Positions 48,445-56,171 of a stretch of 56,171 bases of DNA are shown here, in pieces (within the stretch, counting starts at the first letter, position 1; the number at the start of each line of letters is the position of its first letter). The position numbers were made by a program, and so were the translations under genes. The notes under the pieces were generated by a model that saw only the letters and a list, made by a program, of their open reading frames with translations, did not search any database and was not told where the DNA came from. Source of the DNA: a virus; IMG/VR virus record IMGVR_UViG_3300049489_000406, positions 1 to 56,171 of that record, one strand, 5' to 3'.

Positions 48445-49650
48445 TTACACTGCATTTTTCAATACTACACCAGCTTCAGCAAGAATCACATGCCCGCCGA
48501 TGAATCTGTGCATCGTAATAGCGACCTGGTTGTTAGATGCTAACTCGCCGTAGATGTCGCGAATCACAAACGCTTGAAAGGCGTCTACAACTTCGTACAT
48601 ACGTCTAAAGTCCGCAAAGATTACGTTTTCAGTGTTTGCGTCGATCGTGCCAGGCATATCTGGAATCTCGATATACGGGTACCCATTGATCGCGTTAGGG
48701 TACCCTGCTGCCATGTTGCCCTGCTGCCATATGTACTGACCGTTACCGTCTTTTAACTTACGAATGTGTGCGGACACTTCACGACTGAATCCATACATTG
48801 GGTCGTACCCCGTTTTAAGTCTAGCAGCTAAATCAATCAAAGAGTCATATGTAAACGAGTTAGCTACACCTGAGTTAACGCGTAAAAGATTTGATACCGG
48901 ATTCATAAAGCCAAAAGGTTCATTAACGCCTGTCCCATTAACGAATGCGGCTCCCTCCCATTGCGCAAAGCGCTCAATCATGTCGTTCTGAATCTCAGCC
49001 TCAATATCAGTAAAGCCAGAAAGCAGAAGCTGCTGTGTTGCGATGACGCGACCAGATACGCGATGCATTTCTACAGAAGCTTTAGAATACGTCGACATGC
49101 TATCGGTAGCAGGTGTTCCCTCCTTAGCGCCGTACACTTGAACCAGAACATCACGTTTTACAACGCCACCTGTCAGCGTGTTAATTCGGCGGTTTTTAGC
49201 GTATTGACGAATACGAGAAACCTCGGTGATAGGCTTGATAATCATCGTGTCTAAGTCTTCCGGCGTCACAAGAAAACCACCATCGACATTATTGTCTGTG
49301 CGCATGTATGATTTTTCAATCTGACCCGTGGCTGCAAACTTTTGCAATGCTTTCACACACTCAGATTTTTGACGGTACTCTTTAGACCCTGACCCCATGC
49401 GGCATAGCTGCTTTTCAAGCATTTCAATCTGCCCGATAGCCTTGTCTGTATCCTCTTTTGATTTAGCTAGACGCGCCACAAGATCCTGATTAAGCTTTTC
49501 TTGCTCATCCATCTTCTTCGATACAACGTCTAGCTCTTTTTTCAAGGCTTCGCGCTTATCAGCAGTCATAGTTAAATCATTTTGTAGCTTCTCTGTAATA
49601 TCTCGTACAGACTTAAGCGCTACTGTGTACTCTTCATCTTTAGTCATCAT
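48445..49650 (-). CDS. Major capsid protein (HK97 fold)
   Basis: A 401-aa capsid precursor. Residues 1-105 are a charged coiled coil, the delta scaffold domain removed by protease. The body has G-G-F-L-V-T-P-E-D-L, E-G-T-P-A-T-D-S, Q-Q-L-L-L-S-G-F-T-D-I-E and the Y-G-F-S-R-E P-loop region. The start overlaps the protease stop by 4 nt. Confidence 0.93.
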   Translation of the reverse strand: MMTKDEEYTVALKSVRDITEKLQNDLTMTADKREALKKELDVVSKKMDEQEKLNQDLVARLAKSKEDTDKAIGQIEMLEKQLCRMGSGSKEYRQKSECVKALQKFAATGQIEKSYMRTDNNVDGGFLVTPEDLDTMIIKPITEVSRIRQYAKNRRINTLTGGVVKRDVLVQVYGAKEGTPATDSMSTYSKASVEMHRVSGRVIATQQLLLSGFTDIEAEIQNDMIERFAQWEGAAFVNGTGVNEPFGFMNPVSNLLRVNSGVANSFTYDSLIDLAARLKTGYDPMYGFSREVSAHIRKLKDGNGQYIWQQGNMAAGYPNAINGYPYIEIPDMPGTIDANTENVIFADFRRMYEVVDAFQAFVIRDIYGELASNNQVAITMHRFIGGHVILAEAGVVLKNAV

Positions 49651-50651
49651 AACAACCCTTTTAATTTTTCCAAACCCGACAACAACTCTTTTACTTGTAG
49701 CTCTCTATCATCTTCACATCGAACATACTCACTATGCCCGTCCGCTAAGAACTTAGACGCTAAAAAAACCGCAGCCGATTTTGAAAAATAACCAGACTCT
49801 CTCAAGCAATTTTCAAAGTCCCTACGATTAAACTTTTTAACTTCATCAACAGTTAAACATACGCGCTCAAACGGGTTAGACTTACCCATGCGTGCATAAT
49901 ACTCTACAACAACTGAACGCTCGTCCTCTGAAAAATTAGACTTTTTAATAGTATCTACTGCTGCAAATAAAGCTGCTGGTACTACTTTCAACTCCCCATC
50001 TATGACATCTGCGATAAGGCTCTTATAAGATGTAAAGTCTTCACTATCAGAGTATGATACAAAAGCGCTTTTATATTCTAAACTGGGCTTATCTATTGAA
50101 GCTGTAAACTCTCTCACTCTTTTTAACGCTTCTTCTGCATTCCAAGGCGTGTCTAAGTCTGCTATGTTAAGCATTTTTGAATGAGTGAAGCTCTTAAAAT
50201 TAGTAATGTCAGCCTTTGGGTTGGCGGGAAAAGTCACAAGTGATGTCTCATACACATCTGCTTTAGTGATATAACGCTTGCCCTCTTTACGCACGGCATC
50301 TTTTAGAAACATGCCAACCGAAAAACTCTTAACAGAACCTACGCGCAACTGAGGCATTACCCTATTTGCGACAAAATCATCGGACTTGGGCATCTTAGCG
50401 TTGAGGTACAAGCCTTTCTCTGTGTCTTTTAGCGTTCCAACACCGATAGGATTTTCTGGGCTATGCTGCCAGAGTATTTTTAATGCGTTGTTACTCTTCA
50501 ATGACTCCGTAAAAGCCCCTGGTGATATAACATCATTATCGTAATCAGTATTATTATACGTAGACGCGTACCCTTCTACATAATGATAATCACTATCTGC
50601 GTCGGATTTAACTATAAACTCGTAATCGCAGTATTTCTTTATTACGTGCAT
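49647..50651 (-). CDS. HK97-type prohead protease
   Basis: A 334-aa protein. Residues 1-160 form the S78/U35 protease: V-E-G-Y-A-S-T-Y, D-V-I-S-P-G-A-F, catalytic His in L-W-Q-H-S and Ser in V-K-S-F-S-V-G-M. The remaining 170 residues are a long extra domain beyond the usual 200-aa length, possibly a scaffold. Confidence 0.9.
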   Translation of the reverse strand: MHVIKKYCDYEFIVKSDADSDYHYVEGYASTYNNTDYDNDVISPGAFTESLKSNNALKILWQHSPENPIGVGTLKDTEKGLYLNAKMPKSDDFVANRVMPQLRVGSVKSFSVGMFLKDAVRKEGKRYITKADVYETSLVTFPANPKADITNFKSFTHSKMLNIADLDTPWNAEEALKRVREFTASIDKPSLEYKSAFVSYSDSEDFTSYKSLIADVIDGELKVVPAALFAAVDTIKKSNFSEDERSVVVEYYARMGKSNPFERVCLTVDEVKKFNRRDFENCLRESGYFSKSAAVFLASKFLADGHSEYVRCEDDRELQVKELLSGLEKLKGLL

Positions 50652-50676
50652 ATCTACGCCTTAAGATTTTATACGC

Positions 50677-51384
50677 TCAAAAGTATATTGCACTGCAACG
50701 ACAATTGCAAATATTTGATGCAGTGGCTCCATGCATAGTGTCGCCAGGGTATAATAAGCTTTCTCCATTCACTATAAATAGCTCTTTAGTGTTAACAGTC
50801 TGACCAAAGGCATCACCATGCCATTTTCTCTCTCTGCCGTCTAATATCGTAACCCACGACTTTTTAGCTTGAGACTCAGAAGCAATCACATATTTTTTAC
50901 TCTCTACAGCGTTTTGAGTTTCAGTTACAGCAATTAGCTTACGTCTAGCTTCGGCATGCTGCTTAAATAGCGTTTCTTTTAACTTCTCATCTAGAGAAGC
51001 CTCACCCTCAATTTTATCCTGCACTTTTTTGAAATCCGACATCAGCGTGTGCAAAATCACACCTGTGCGAACAGCTAAAAGTGACACTATTAGCTTACTA
51101 AATGCCGCGTTACTGTCTTGCTGTTCGCTTCTGCCCTGTTCCGCAGTGTTGGCTACGCTGTATAACTCACTTGTTACTAACACGTTTATGCGTTCGTAAT
51201 GTTTTAGCAATATCGCGTATAAAATATCATTTATCTTAATCATGCTTCCGTTTGTAAACTTGCTCATAAAATACCTAAGCACGTAAATAAAGAAAGCTAT
51301 TAATTCTTTCTCAAGTTTCCTCTCCTGTTTGATCTTCAACGCTCTGTCTTTGTTGTGTGCTCGTATCTGTTCCTGTTGCGTCAT
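50677..51384 (-). CDS. Minor head protein (Mu gpF / SPP1 gp7 family)
   Basis: A 235-aa protein. The C-terminal 60 residues carry the family motif: W-V-T-I-L-D-G-R-E-R-K-W-H, F-I-V-N-G-E, P-G-D-T-M-H-G and C-N-C-R-C. The N-terminal part is helical. It overlaps the portal gene by 74 nt in another frame. Confidence 0.85.
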   Translation of the reverse strand: MTQQEQIRAHNKDRALKIKQERKLEKELIAFFIYVLRYFMSKFTNGSMIKINDILYAILLKHYERINVLVTSELYSVANTAEQGRSEQQDSNAAFSKLIVSLLAVRTGVILHTLMSDFKKVQDKIEGEASLDEKLKETLFKQHAEARRKLIAVTETQNAVESKKYVIASESQAKKSWVTILDGRERKWHGDAFGQTVNTKELFIVNGESLLYPGDTMHGATASNICNCRCSAIYF

Positions 51385-52660
51385 ACACGTTATTCTCGCC
51401 TACTGGGACTTGCGTAGTTTGAACATAAACATCATCACCACCGCTATCCAGCTTAGGATCACCACGCATCTCCCGTATCTCATTGTAAGTGTAAGCCCCT
51501 GATGCTGTTTTATCTTTTATAATGTTAGACTTTCTAACAGCTAATGCGGCTATCTCATTCTCATCATAAGTTAAAGTGTACCTAGAATTATCAATCTTAC
51601 CGTAAAAAAATAATAAGTCTTCAAGCTGTTTATACAGTGTCTTCACAAGCGGGATGACGGCATTGTCATACAACATCAAGCTTGCAACTTCTAAATTGTT
51701 ATACGTCATAGCTTGATTAGACACTAAAGCCGCCGGTATCTCTAAACGTCTATATATCGACGCTTCTGTGTTCTGCCTTAACACTTGAAAGTCTGAATCT
51801 GTGCGGTTGCTTTGACCGTCAAGGCTTCTAAAATCCATACCCTCCTCAAGCAGCATAATATCCCCAGCATTTTGAGCGCCAGAATAGAATCTATGCACGC
51901 TATCCCTCAGTCTATCTTTTTGATCTTGAGATAAACCGAAATTAGCGACTATCATACCAGACGGCTTAACGCCTTTTTTTAGTCTTGATATGTTATGCTT
52001 TGAAAGACCAATCATCTGCTCAATATCATATGAAACAGCAACTAGTTTAGAGATTCCAAAACTCGAACCTTTAAATCTCGTATCGTAATTTCTGATAAGT
52101 CGCGCAAACTTAGTGCCGTTTTGTGATACGTAAAAAGCGGGGTTTGAAGACTCATCGAGCGTAAAAACCTCATTGTAACCTTCTTTATTAACACTTACAG
52201 TTTTAGCACTGCTGTTTATAGTGCCTTGCAAACTGTCAAGCAAATTAAGGTATTGAGGCTCAACATATGCTAATTCTTGAAGTTTAGATATTCCAGTAGC
52301 CGCTAAGAAAACATTACCGAAAATCTGATATGTGTTAGATAAATTATATATAAATTGATACTGAGTCATAGATGAATTGGGAGATTTAAGTGCATAAAGT
52401 ATGTCATGATCTACATATACTTTATTTACTTTATCGTAAAGCTTTGGCTCGATAGCTGCAACTTCTTTGCTTATTCTATCTATACCGTCAGCCACGGCAG
52501 GGCATCTAGTGTAATAATTTTCTAAACAGTAAAAAGCAACAATACTATCTCCGCTATCGATAGCATTGCATAAAAATGATCCGAAAGTACTCGTGCTACA
52601 GCTTTTAGTTTCTACGCTGTTATCAAATTTATGCTTAGATAGTCTCTTAAATAGCCGCAC
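51311..52660 (-). CDS. Portal protein (HK97 type)
   Basis: A 449-aa portal: A-D-G-I-D-R-I-S-K-E-V-A near residue 50, F-G-I-S-K-L-V, the G-M-I-V-A-N segment at residues 235-240, N-A-G-D-I-M-L-L-E-E-G-M-D, and E-I-R-E-M-R-G near the C-terminus. Residues 236-276 (51833-51955) are the ones copied onto the DUF4116 protein at 18395. Follows the terminase by 9 nt. Confidence 0.92.
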   Translation of the reverse strand: MRLFKRLSKHKFDNSVETKSCSTSTFGSFLCNAIDSGDSIVAFYCLENYYTRCPAVADGIDRISKEVAAIEPKLYDKVNKVYVDHDILYALKSPNSSMTQYQFIYNLSNTYQIFGNVFLAATGISKLQELAYVEPQYLNLLDSLQGTINSSAKTVSVNKEGYNEVFTLDESSNPAFYVSQNGTKFARLIRNYDTRFKGSSFGISKLVAVSYDIEQMIGLSKHNISRLKKGVKPSGMIVANFGLSQDQKDRLRDSVHRFYSGAQNAGDIMLLEEGMDFRSLDGQSNRTDSDFQVLRQNTEASIYRRLEIPAALVSNQAMTYNNLEVASLMLYDNAVIPLVKTLYKQLEDLLFFYGKIDNSRYTLTYDENEIAALAVRKSNIIKDKTASGAYTYNEIREMRGDPKLDSGGDDVYVQTTQVPVGENNVYDATGTDTSTQQRQSVEDQTGEET

Positions 52661-52669
52661 GGTTACGTC

Positions 52670-53914
52670 TTAAAACACATCAAAACCAGGATTATTAGCA
52701 TTATTCATTAAATAAGTCAATCCGTGCACTAAAGCATCTAAACGATTTGGCGATCTTAACGTTTCAAGCGGCACGTATTCTGTCATCTCACTTTCTAAAT
52801 CGTTCAAGCCAGGCGGGTGATAAACTCTACCCTCTTCATACAGATATAGCACCGCATCGGCTCTCACATGCTTACCCACTTTAGAATGTACTTTAACTAC
52901 TCGCGCTGTAGAATTAAGCGTTTTTAAATATGTCTTTAGAAGATCACCTACACCGTTTGACTCATACACTATGCAATTTGCTCTATACATATTGTACGCA
53001 TTCACAACTATATTGCCCCACGCCCCTGGGGATGTACGTGTCGAGAGATCAGCGATAACATTGACCCCGTGCCCGTCCGTACCTAAAACTACAATACCCA
53101 CCATATCCGAATTCTCACCTGATGTAGTCGAGGGATCAACAGCTACGCATATGCGACTTTCAACTACTTTCTTCGCTGCATTGGCATAGATAATGTGATT
53201 GTAGTTAAATATCGCACCAATTTTGTCGCTCAAAAACTCACCGTGTTCAAAACGCGCTCGCTCTCTACTTGACATAGACGCAAGCACTTTTGTTATATAG
53301 TCTGAGTTTATGTTATCCGCATTATCAACGGGATTCATTTTTAAGTACGCAAAATCCTCAGGACTTGCGAGTTTAATTTTTGATATAGGGTCGACTTTTT
53401 CTACGAACAGCTTATAAGTCCAGTGCGACATCGATGGTGGATTGCAACCGTAAAAAATCTTATTCTTAAGCTGAGTTTTTTCAGCGAGTCGCGACAGTAC
53501 GATAGCGCGTGACTCATAGCTTATCTGTGAGCACTCTTCTAAAAATATCGTAGAAAACTCATTACCCAATATTTTTTCTGTTCGCTCTTTATCGTCAAGC
53601 CCGCCAAAAAGAATACGTGAGCCGTTGGGTAACTCAAGATAGTAATCTGTTCTGTTGAGATGCACTTTAAGCTCAGGAAAACACACGCTCAGAAGCTTCG
53701 GTAACGTGCCATTCAAGATTGAAGTTTTAAGATGATTGAATCTCTTTCTAAAAACTGCATGATTACTCTTACACTTGAGTGCTCGAATAATCAGATTACG
53801 CATATTGATAAACGTCTTGCCAGATCGTGCGCCGCCGCACAGCATTATGTGCGTTGCAGCAGAGGCGTGCAGCGCTGTAGCTTCTATCTGTTTAGCTGTC
53901 TTTACAAAAGACAC
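52670..53914 (-). CDS. Terminase large subunit
   Basis: A 414-aa packaging motor. Walker A is G-G-A-R-S-G-K-T (K33), Walker B T-I-F-L-E-E-C, coupling motif Y-G-C-N-P-P, and the nuclease domain starts V-A-V-D-P-S-T-T. GTG start. It is of the PBSX-like terminase type. The small subunit is separated from it by the 54025-55615 plus-strand island. Confidence 0.92.
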   Translation of the reverse strand: MSFVKTAKQIEATALHASAATHIMLCGGARSGKTFINMRNLIIRALKCKSNHAVFRKRFNHLKTSILNGTLPKLLSVCFPELKVHLNRTDYYLELPNGSRILFGGLDDKERTEKILGNEFSTIFLEECSQISYESRAIVLSRLAEKTQLKNKIFYGCNPPSMSHWTYKLFVEKVDPISKIKLASPEDFAYLKMNPVDNADNINSDYITKVLASMSSRERARFEHGEFLSDKIGAIFNYNHIIYANAAKKVVESRICVAVDPSTTSGENSDMVGIVVLGTDGHGVNVIADLSTRTSPGAWGNIVVNAYNMYRANCIVYESNGVGDLLKTYLKTLNSTARVVKVHSKVGKHVRADAVLYLYEEGRVYHPPGLNDLESEMTEYVPLETLRSPNRLDALVHGLTYLMNNANNPGFDVF

Positions 53915-54037
53915 TCACAAGTCCTAACATGCCAATTATTTTAAGATGTTAACTACATTAATGGTGCAGTGCAACAGCGCTAAGGGTCAGCAACTGCAAG
54001 GATTCTCACAATTTCTACAGATATTTGAGTAAAACTA

Positions 54038-54066
54038 TTGACACTAGTGTTAAGTCTTGATATGAT
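54038..54066 (+). promoter_or_regulatory. Island promoter 1 with palindromic operator
   Basis: TTGACA (54038-54043), 17-bp spacer, TATGAT (54061-54066). The palindrome ACACTAGTGT (54041-54050) overlaps the -35, and AGTGTTA lies at 54046-54052. The whole block of about 60 bp, from ATATTTGA through CTCAAGTTAA, recurs at 54706 and 55220. Confidence 0.88.
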
Positions 54067-54106
54067 GATCTCAAGTTAAACAAATAAACAGATAGGGTAG
54101 AAAAAA

Positions 54107-54685
54107 ATGTTTAAATTGCTATCGGAAACGTTAATCAATCTCGAAGACAAATTTAAAGAGTGCTACTTAAATTCAGGCGATGACATACAAAACCTAATAT
54201 TAATAAATCTTAACATACGTTACTCTGAATATATGGACATTACTTATGAATCCAGGACTGATTTAATAGACACAATAAAATCATTGCTAGGCAACGAAGA
54301 TAAGTGCCACGAAGAAGTAAATTATCTATTCTACATATTTAACTGTACACTTGGTAGTGAGATAGTAAAATTTATGAGAACAACCTCACTAATGCTCTAT
54401 TATAAAGAAGTAAAAACGTATGGGGACAATAAAAATGGGAGCGTTTGCATGATACGAAGAAACAGAAACAGCGAACCTCAAGCGCACAAACTAGTATGCG
54501 GGTTAAAATTTAGATCAAACGCGCTAAAAGACTTTAGAATAGCCACATTAAAATCTTTTATAGCCTTCTATCTAGAAGAAACAAGAGAAAATATGGGACA
54601 CGGAATATACTCAGCGTGCTACGACAATCTGCTAAAAGCGGACGAAATACTAATGCGTGAAGAAGACTACAAGCAAACAAAATAA
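54107..54685 (+). CDS. Hypothetical early protein, island unit 1
   Basis: A 192-aa mostly helical protein with a basic middle (M-I-R-R-N-R-N-S-E) and no recognised family. It lies behind promoter 1 with a purine-rich leader and an AGGGTAG ribosome site. Opposite in strand to the terminase genes around it, so it is expressed separately from the late block. Confidence 0.6.
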   Translation: MFKLLSETLINLEDKFKECYLNSGDDIQNLILINLNIRYSEYMDITYESRTDLIDTIKSLLGNEDKCHEEVNYLFYIFNCTLGSEIVKFMRTTSLMLYYKEVKTYGDNKNGSVCMIRRNRNSEPQAHKLVCGLKFRSNALKDFRIATLKSFIAFYLEETRENMGHGIYSACYDNLLKADEILMREEDYKQTK

Positions 54686-54705
54686 AAAATATTTGAATAA
54701 AACTA

Positions 54706-54734
54706 TTGACACAAGTGTTAAGTCTTGATATGAT
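54706..54734 (+). promoter_or_regulatory. Island promoter 2 with operator variant
   Basis: TTGACA (54706-54711), 17-bp spacer, TATGAT (54729-54734). Operator ACACAAGTGT (54709-54718) differs from the other two copies at one base, so binding may be weaker. Confidence 0.88.
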
Positions 54735-54776
54735 GATCTCAAGTTAAGCAGTTAAACAAAACTAAAAGGCGAAAAA

Positions 54777-55019
54777 ATGAATCAAGAAGACATCAAAAAA
54801 GTATACGAAATGTTAAAAAGCCGTACTATACACCCGCGCGGAAGTTTCGATGACGCTGGCAGGTGGTATGCTAATAATGACGACTTAATAAACGTGAGAG
54901 CACCCAGCCGTGCATTTCCATATTCTCAAATGAATGCGTGCAGAACATTAAAGTACGTGAAAGCTGTAGCTGAAAAATTTAGCTGCGAAACAGTTGAAGA
55001 GTTAAAGCTAAGAGTGTAG
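54777..55019 (+). CDS. Hypothetical early protein, island unit 2a
   Basis: An 80-aa protein with a helical start, a basic aromatic centre (R-G-S-F-D-D-A-G-R-W-Y) and a helical end. No family recognised. Driven by promoter 2, with AAGGCG as ribosome site. Confidence 0.58.
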   Translation: MNQEDIKKVYEMLKSRTIHPRGSFDDAGRWYANNDDLINVRAPSRAFPYSQMNACRTLKYVKAVAEKFSCETVEELKLRV

Positions 55020-55024
55020 ATAAT

Positions 55025-55210
55025 ATGTATCAAGTGATCGTTGTAAATAGCATAGAGTATCTAGTAAAAGAGAACGAAAACACCGCAGTAGTATATCAAA
55101 AAGTTAAAAAGGATTTCAAATACGTATGTACTTTAGAAATACCTGATAGCACCGCCACACACTACATAGCAAATTGGCTACTTAACTGCACAAAAAGTGA
55201 AAATATTTGA
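55025..55210 (+). CDS. Hypothetical early protein, island unit 2b
   Basis: A 61-aa protein, 5 nt after the previous gene. Alternating strand pattern (Y-Q-V-I-V-V-N, T-A-V-V-Y-Q-K-V) suggests a small beta-rich fold. Its stop lies within the promoter 3 repeat block. No family recognised. Confidence 0.52.
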   Translation: MYQVIVVNSIEYLVKENENTAVVYQKVKKDFKYVCTLEIPDSTATHYIANWLLNCTKSENI

Positions 55211-55219
55211 ATAAAACTA

Positions 55220-55248
55220 TTGACACTAGTGTTAAGTGCTGATATGAT
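55220..55248 (+). promoter_or_regulatory. Island promoter 3 with palindromic operator
   Basis: TTGACA (55220-55225), 17-bp spacer, TATGAT (55243-55248), operator ACACTAGTGT (55223-55232). Third copy of the block. Confidence 0.88.
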
Positions 55249-55291
55249 GATCTCAAGTTAAACGAATAAACGAAACAAACAGGATAGAAAA

Positions 55292-55615
55292 ATGAAGCAT
55301 CAAAACGTAATAGCACTAACAAACAGAGTAGGCAAATTAGTATCAGAACATGAAGTGAAATTCACATTTAACGACTACATCGATGACGATTGCAGAGTAG
55401 ATCAGTACGCAAGAGTGACTGTATATAAATACGAAAAAGAATCAATCATAAAAGTAGAAAAATCAGGCTGGGTAAAATCTTTTTACATGCAACCCGAGGA
55501 TGACATTATAGAGATGCTACTATCGATGCCCACGGGGAATGGTGTAGTTAAAACGATGACACGCAGAGAATTTAATTCTATCTTTGACGTAAATAAAGGT
55601 TTTATCTTATTTTAA
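55292..55615 (+). CDS. Hypothetical early protein, island unit 3
   Basis: A 107-aa protein, charged, with beta-type segments (V-K-F-T-F-N-D-Y, Y-A-R-V-T-V-Y-K-Y). No family recognised. AGGATAG ribosome site. Its stop overlaps the small terminase stop by 4 bp. Confidence 0.57.
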   Translation: MKHQNVIALTNRVGKLVSEHEVKFTFNDYIDDDCRVDQYARVTVYKYEKESIIKVEKSGWVKSFYMQPEDDIIEMLLSMPTGNGVVKTMTRREFNSIFDVNKGFILF

Positions 55616-55938
55616 AGCGCAGCATCTTGATAGTCTAACACTACTTTCTGCTCAATCTGTGGTTTTTCAACTTCTCCCGTTTCTCTCCATCCTGCCATCG
55701 CGCCGAGATAGTACTTTGCAGCGGGTAGGCTGCCGTCCATTGCTTGTTGCAGTACGACATCTGCGACTTTGTTGATAGCTTTTGCCCTGCCCCTTGCAAC
55801 AGCCGCTTGATACTCGGGCACTTCATTGACGCGCCGCACAAAGTCCAAAACATTAATGTTAAGAATAGCTGCAATCTGCGCAACGCTCAAAGTCCGCGCG
55901 AGCTTTTCAATCTCTTCAAGTTTTTTATCTTTTGCCAT
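55612..55938 (-). CDS. Probable terminase small subunit
   Basis: A 108-aa protein with an HTH-like start (L-S-V-A-Q-I-A-A-I-L-N-I), an R-G-R-A-K-A-I-N-K-V helix and a D-G-S-L-P-A-A-K-Y-Y-L-G motif, as in phage terminase small subunits that bind the packaging site. ATG 55938 has TTGGAA upstream; TTG 55965 is an alternative start. Separated from the large subunit by the early island. Confidence 0.75.
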   Translation of the reverse strand: MAKDKKLEEIEKLARTLSVAQIAAILNINVLDFVRRVNEVPEYQAAVARGRAKAINKVADVVLQQAMDGSLPAAKYYLGAMAGWRETGEVEKPQIEQKVVLDYQDAAL

Positions 55939-55958
55939 GCTTTCCAACGCCGTAACTG

Positions 55959-55988
55959 TTGACAAAACAAATATTACACGTTTATATT
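55959..55988 (+). promoter_or_regulatory. Plus-strand promoter directed into the terminal repeat
   Basis: Perfect TTGACA (55959-55964), an 18-bp spacer and TATATT (55983-55988), or TTATAT with 17 bp. It lies upstream of the small terminase gene and points the other way, toward the 13-bp repeats. No plus-strand gene follows before the window ends. Confidence 0.6.
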
Positions 55989-56031
55989 AGATATTGCGAT
56001 ATTCTCTGCAGTGCAAAGCAGCATTGTAGCT

Positions 56032-56171
56032 ACCCATCTCTATCACCCATCTCTATCACCCATCTCTATCACCCATCTCTATCACCCATCTCTATCACCC
56101 ATCTCTATCACCCATCTCTATCACCCATCTCTATCACCCATCTCTATCACCCATCTCTATCACCCATCTCT
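56032..56171. repeat. Tandem 13-bp repeat (about 10.8 perfect copies) at the window end
   Basis: The unit CCCATCTCTATCA repeats without any change to the last base, so the array is cut by the window edge and its full length is unknown. There are no spacers, so it is not CRISPR. Iteron-like replication or packaging sites fit, especially if the molecule closes onto the AT-rich region at 1-143. An assembly break or artefact in a repeat is the alternative. Confidence 0.85.

Noticed and set aside
56032-56171. CRISPR array.
   Set aside because: Units are directly abutting 13-mers with no spacers, and there are no cas genes.
1-56171. Temperate phage genes (integrase, excisionase, cI-like repressor).
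   Set aside because: None could be recognised on either strand. The TrfB/KorA-like and RHH-like proteins are not convincing lysogeny regulators.

Overview
The window is most of, and possibly all of, the genome of a tailed dsDNA phage with a Mu-like contractile tail (myovirus morphology). It has a low GC content and compact genes, many with ATGA or TAATG overlaps. The host looks Gram-negative: promoters match sigma-70 consensus closely, there is an inner/outer membrane spanin pair, and several small lipoproteins carry a lipobox. I saw no integrase, cI-type repressor, recognisable endolysin, tRNA or CRISPR array. DUF4116 repeats, BspA-like (DUF285) repeats and a eukaryotic-style C2H2 zinc-finger array suggest an ecology linked to protists or endosymbionts. 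I cannot name the host.

Layout. 1-300: AT-rich noncoding DNA inside a perfect 19-bp inverted repeat, next to the primase-helicase gene (candidate origin). 301-9640 (+): replication module with AEP primase/SF3 helicase, Cas4/RecB-like DUF2800 nuclease, DUF2815 ssDNA-binding-type protein behind a structured RNA leader, family A DNA polymerase, VRR-NUC nuclease and SNF2-type helicase. 9690-12601 (+): tiny lipoproteins, membrane proteins, two hexapeptide-repeat paralogues and a His-rich membrane protein. 12605-17139 (+): probable counter-defence or repair island with PRPP-synthetase-like and NAMPT-like enzymes, a PNKP-type HAD phosphatase and an RtcB RNA ligase. 17157-21336 (+): expanded DUF4116 family, one member ending in a fragment of this phage's portal gene. 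21355-23511 (+): BspA-like repeat proteins. 23511-27487 (+): DNA methyltransferase, split B12-dependent ribonucleotide reductase with an HTH/zinc-finger gene between its halves, and a YpsA/SLOG-like protein. 27484-30331 (+): a degenerate tandem duplication, the four-finger C2H2 protein, a candidate holin, overlapping spanins and a secreted protein.

30328-53914 (-) is the late block. Read from its promoter side it encodes the large terminase subunit, portal, Mu F-like protein, prohead protease, HK97-fold capsid, connector and adaptor proteins, sheath, tube, tail assembly chaperone with a canonical A_AAA_AAA -1 frameshift, tape measure, DNA-circularisation protein, hub, spike, gp46, baseplate J, gp48-like protein and two fibres. 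Both ends of this minus-strand structural module meet plus-strand genes with stop codons overlapping by 4 bp.

54025-55615 (+) is a small island between the large and small terminase genes: four unknown genes in three transcription units, each behind a nearly identical consensus promoter carrying a palindromic operator. The small terminase subunit (-) follows. The window ends in about 10.8 perfect copies of a 13-bp repeat. If the molecule is circular or permuted, these iteron-like repeats lie directly beside the AT-rich inverted repeat at position 1.

The most unusual items are the DUF4116-portal chimera, the zinc-finger protein that begins with what looks like the last block of a Hint/intein domain, the NAD/RNA-repair island, the repeated-promoter island between the terminase genes, and the three-way-junction RNA leader.
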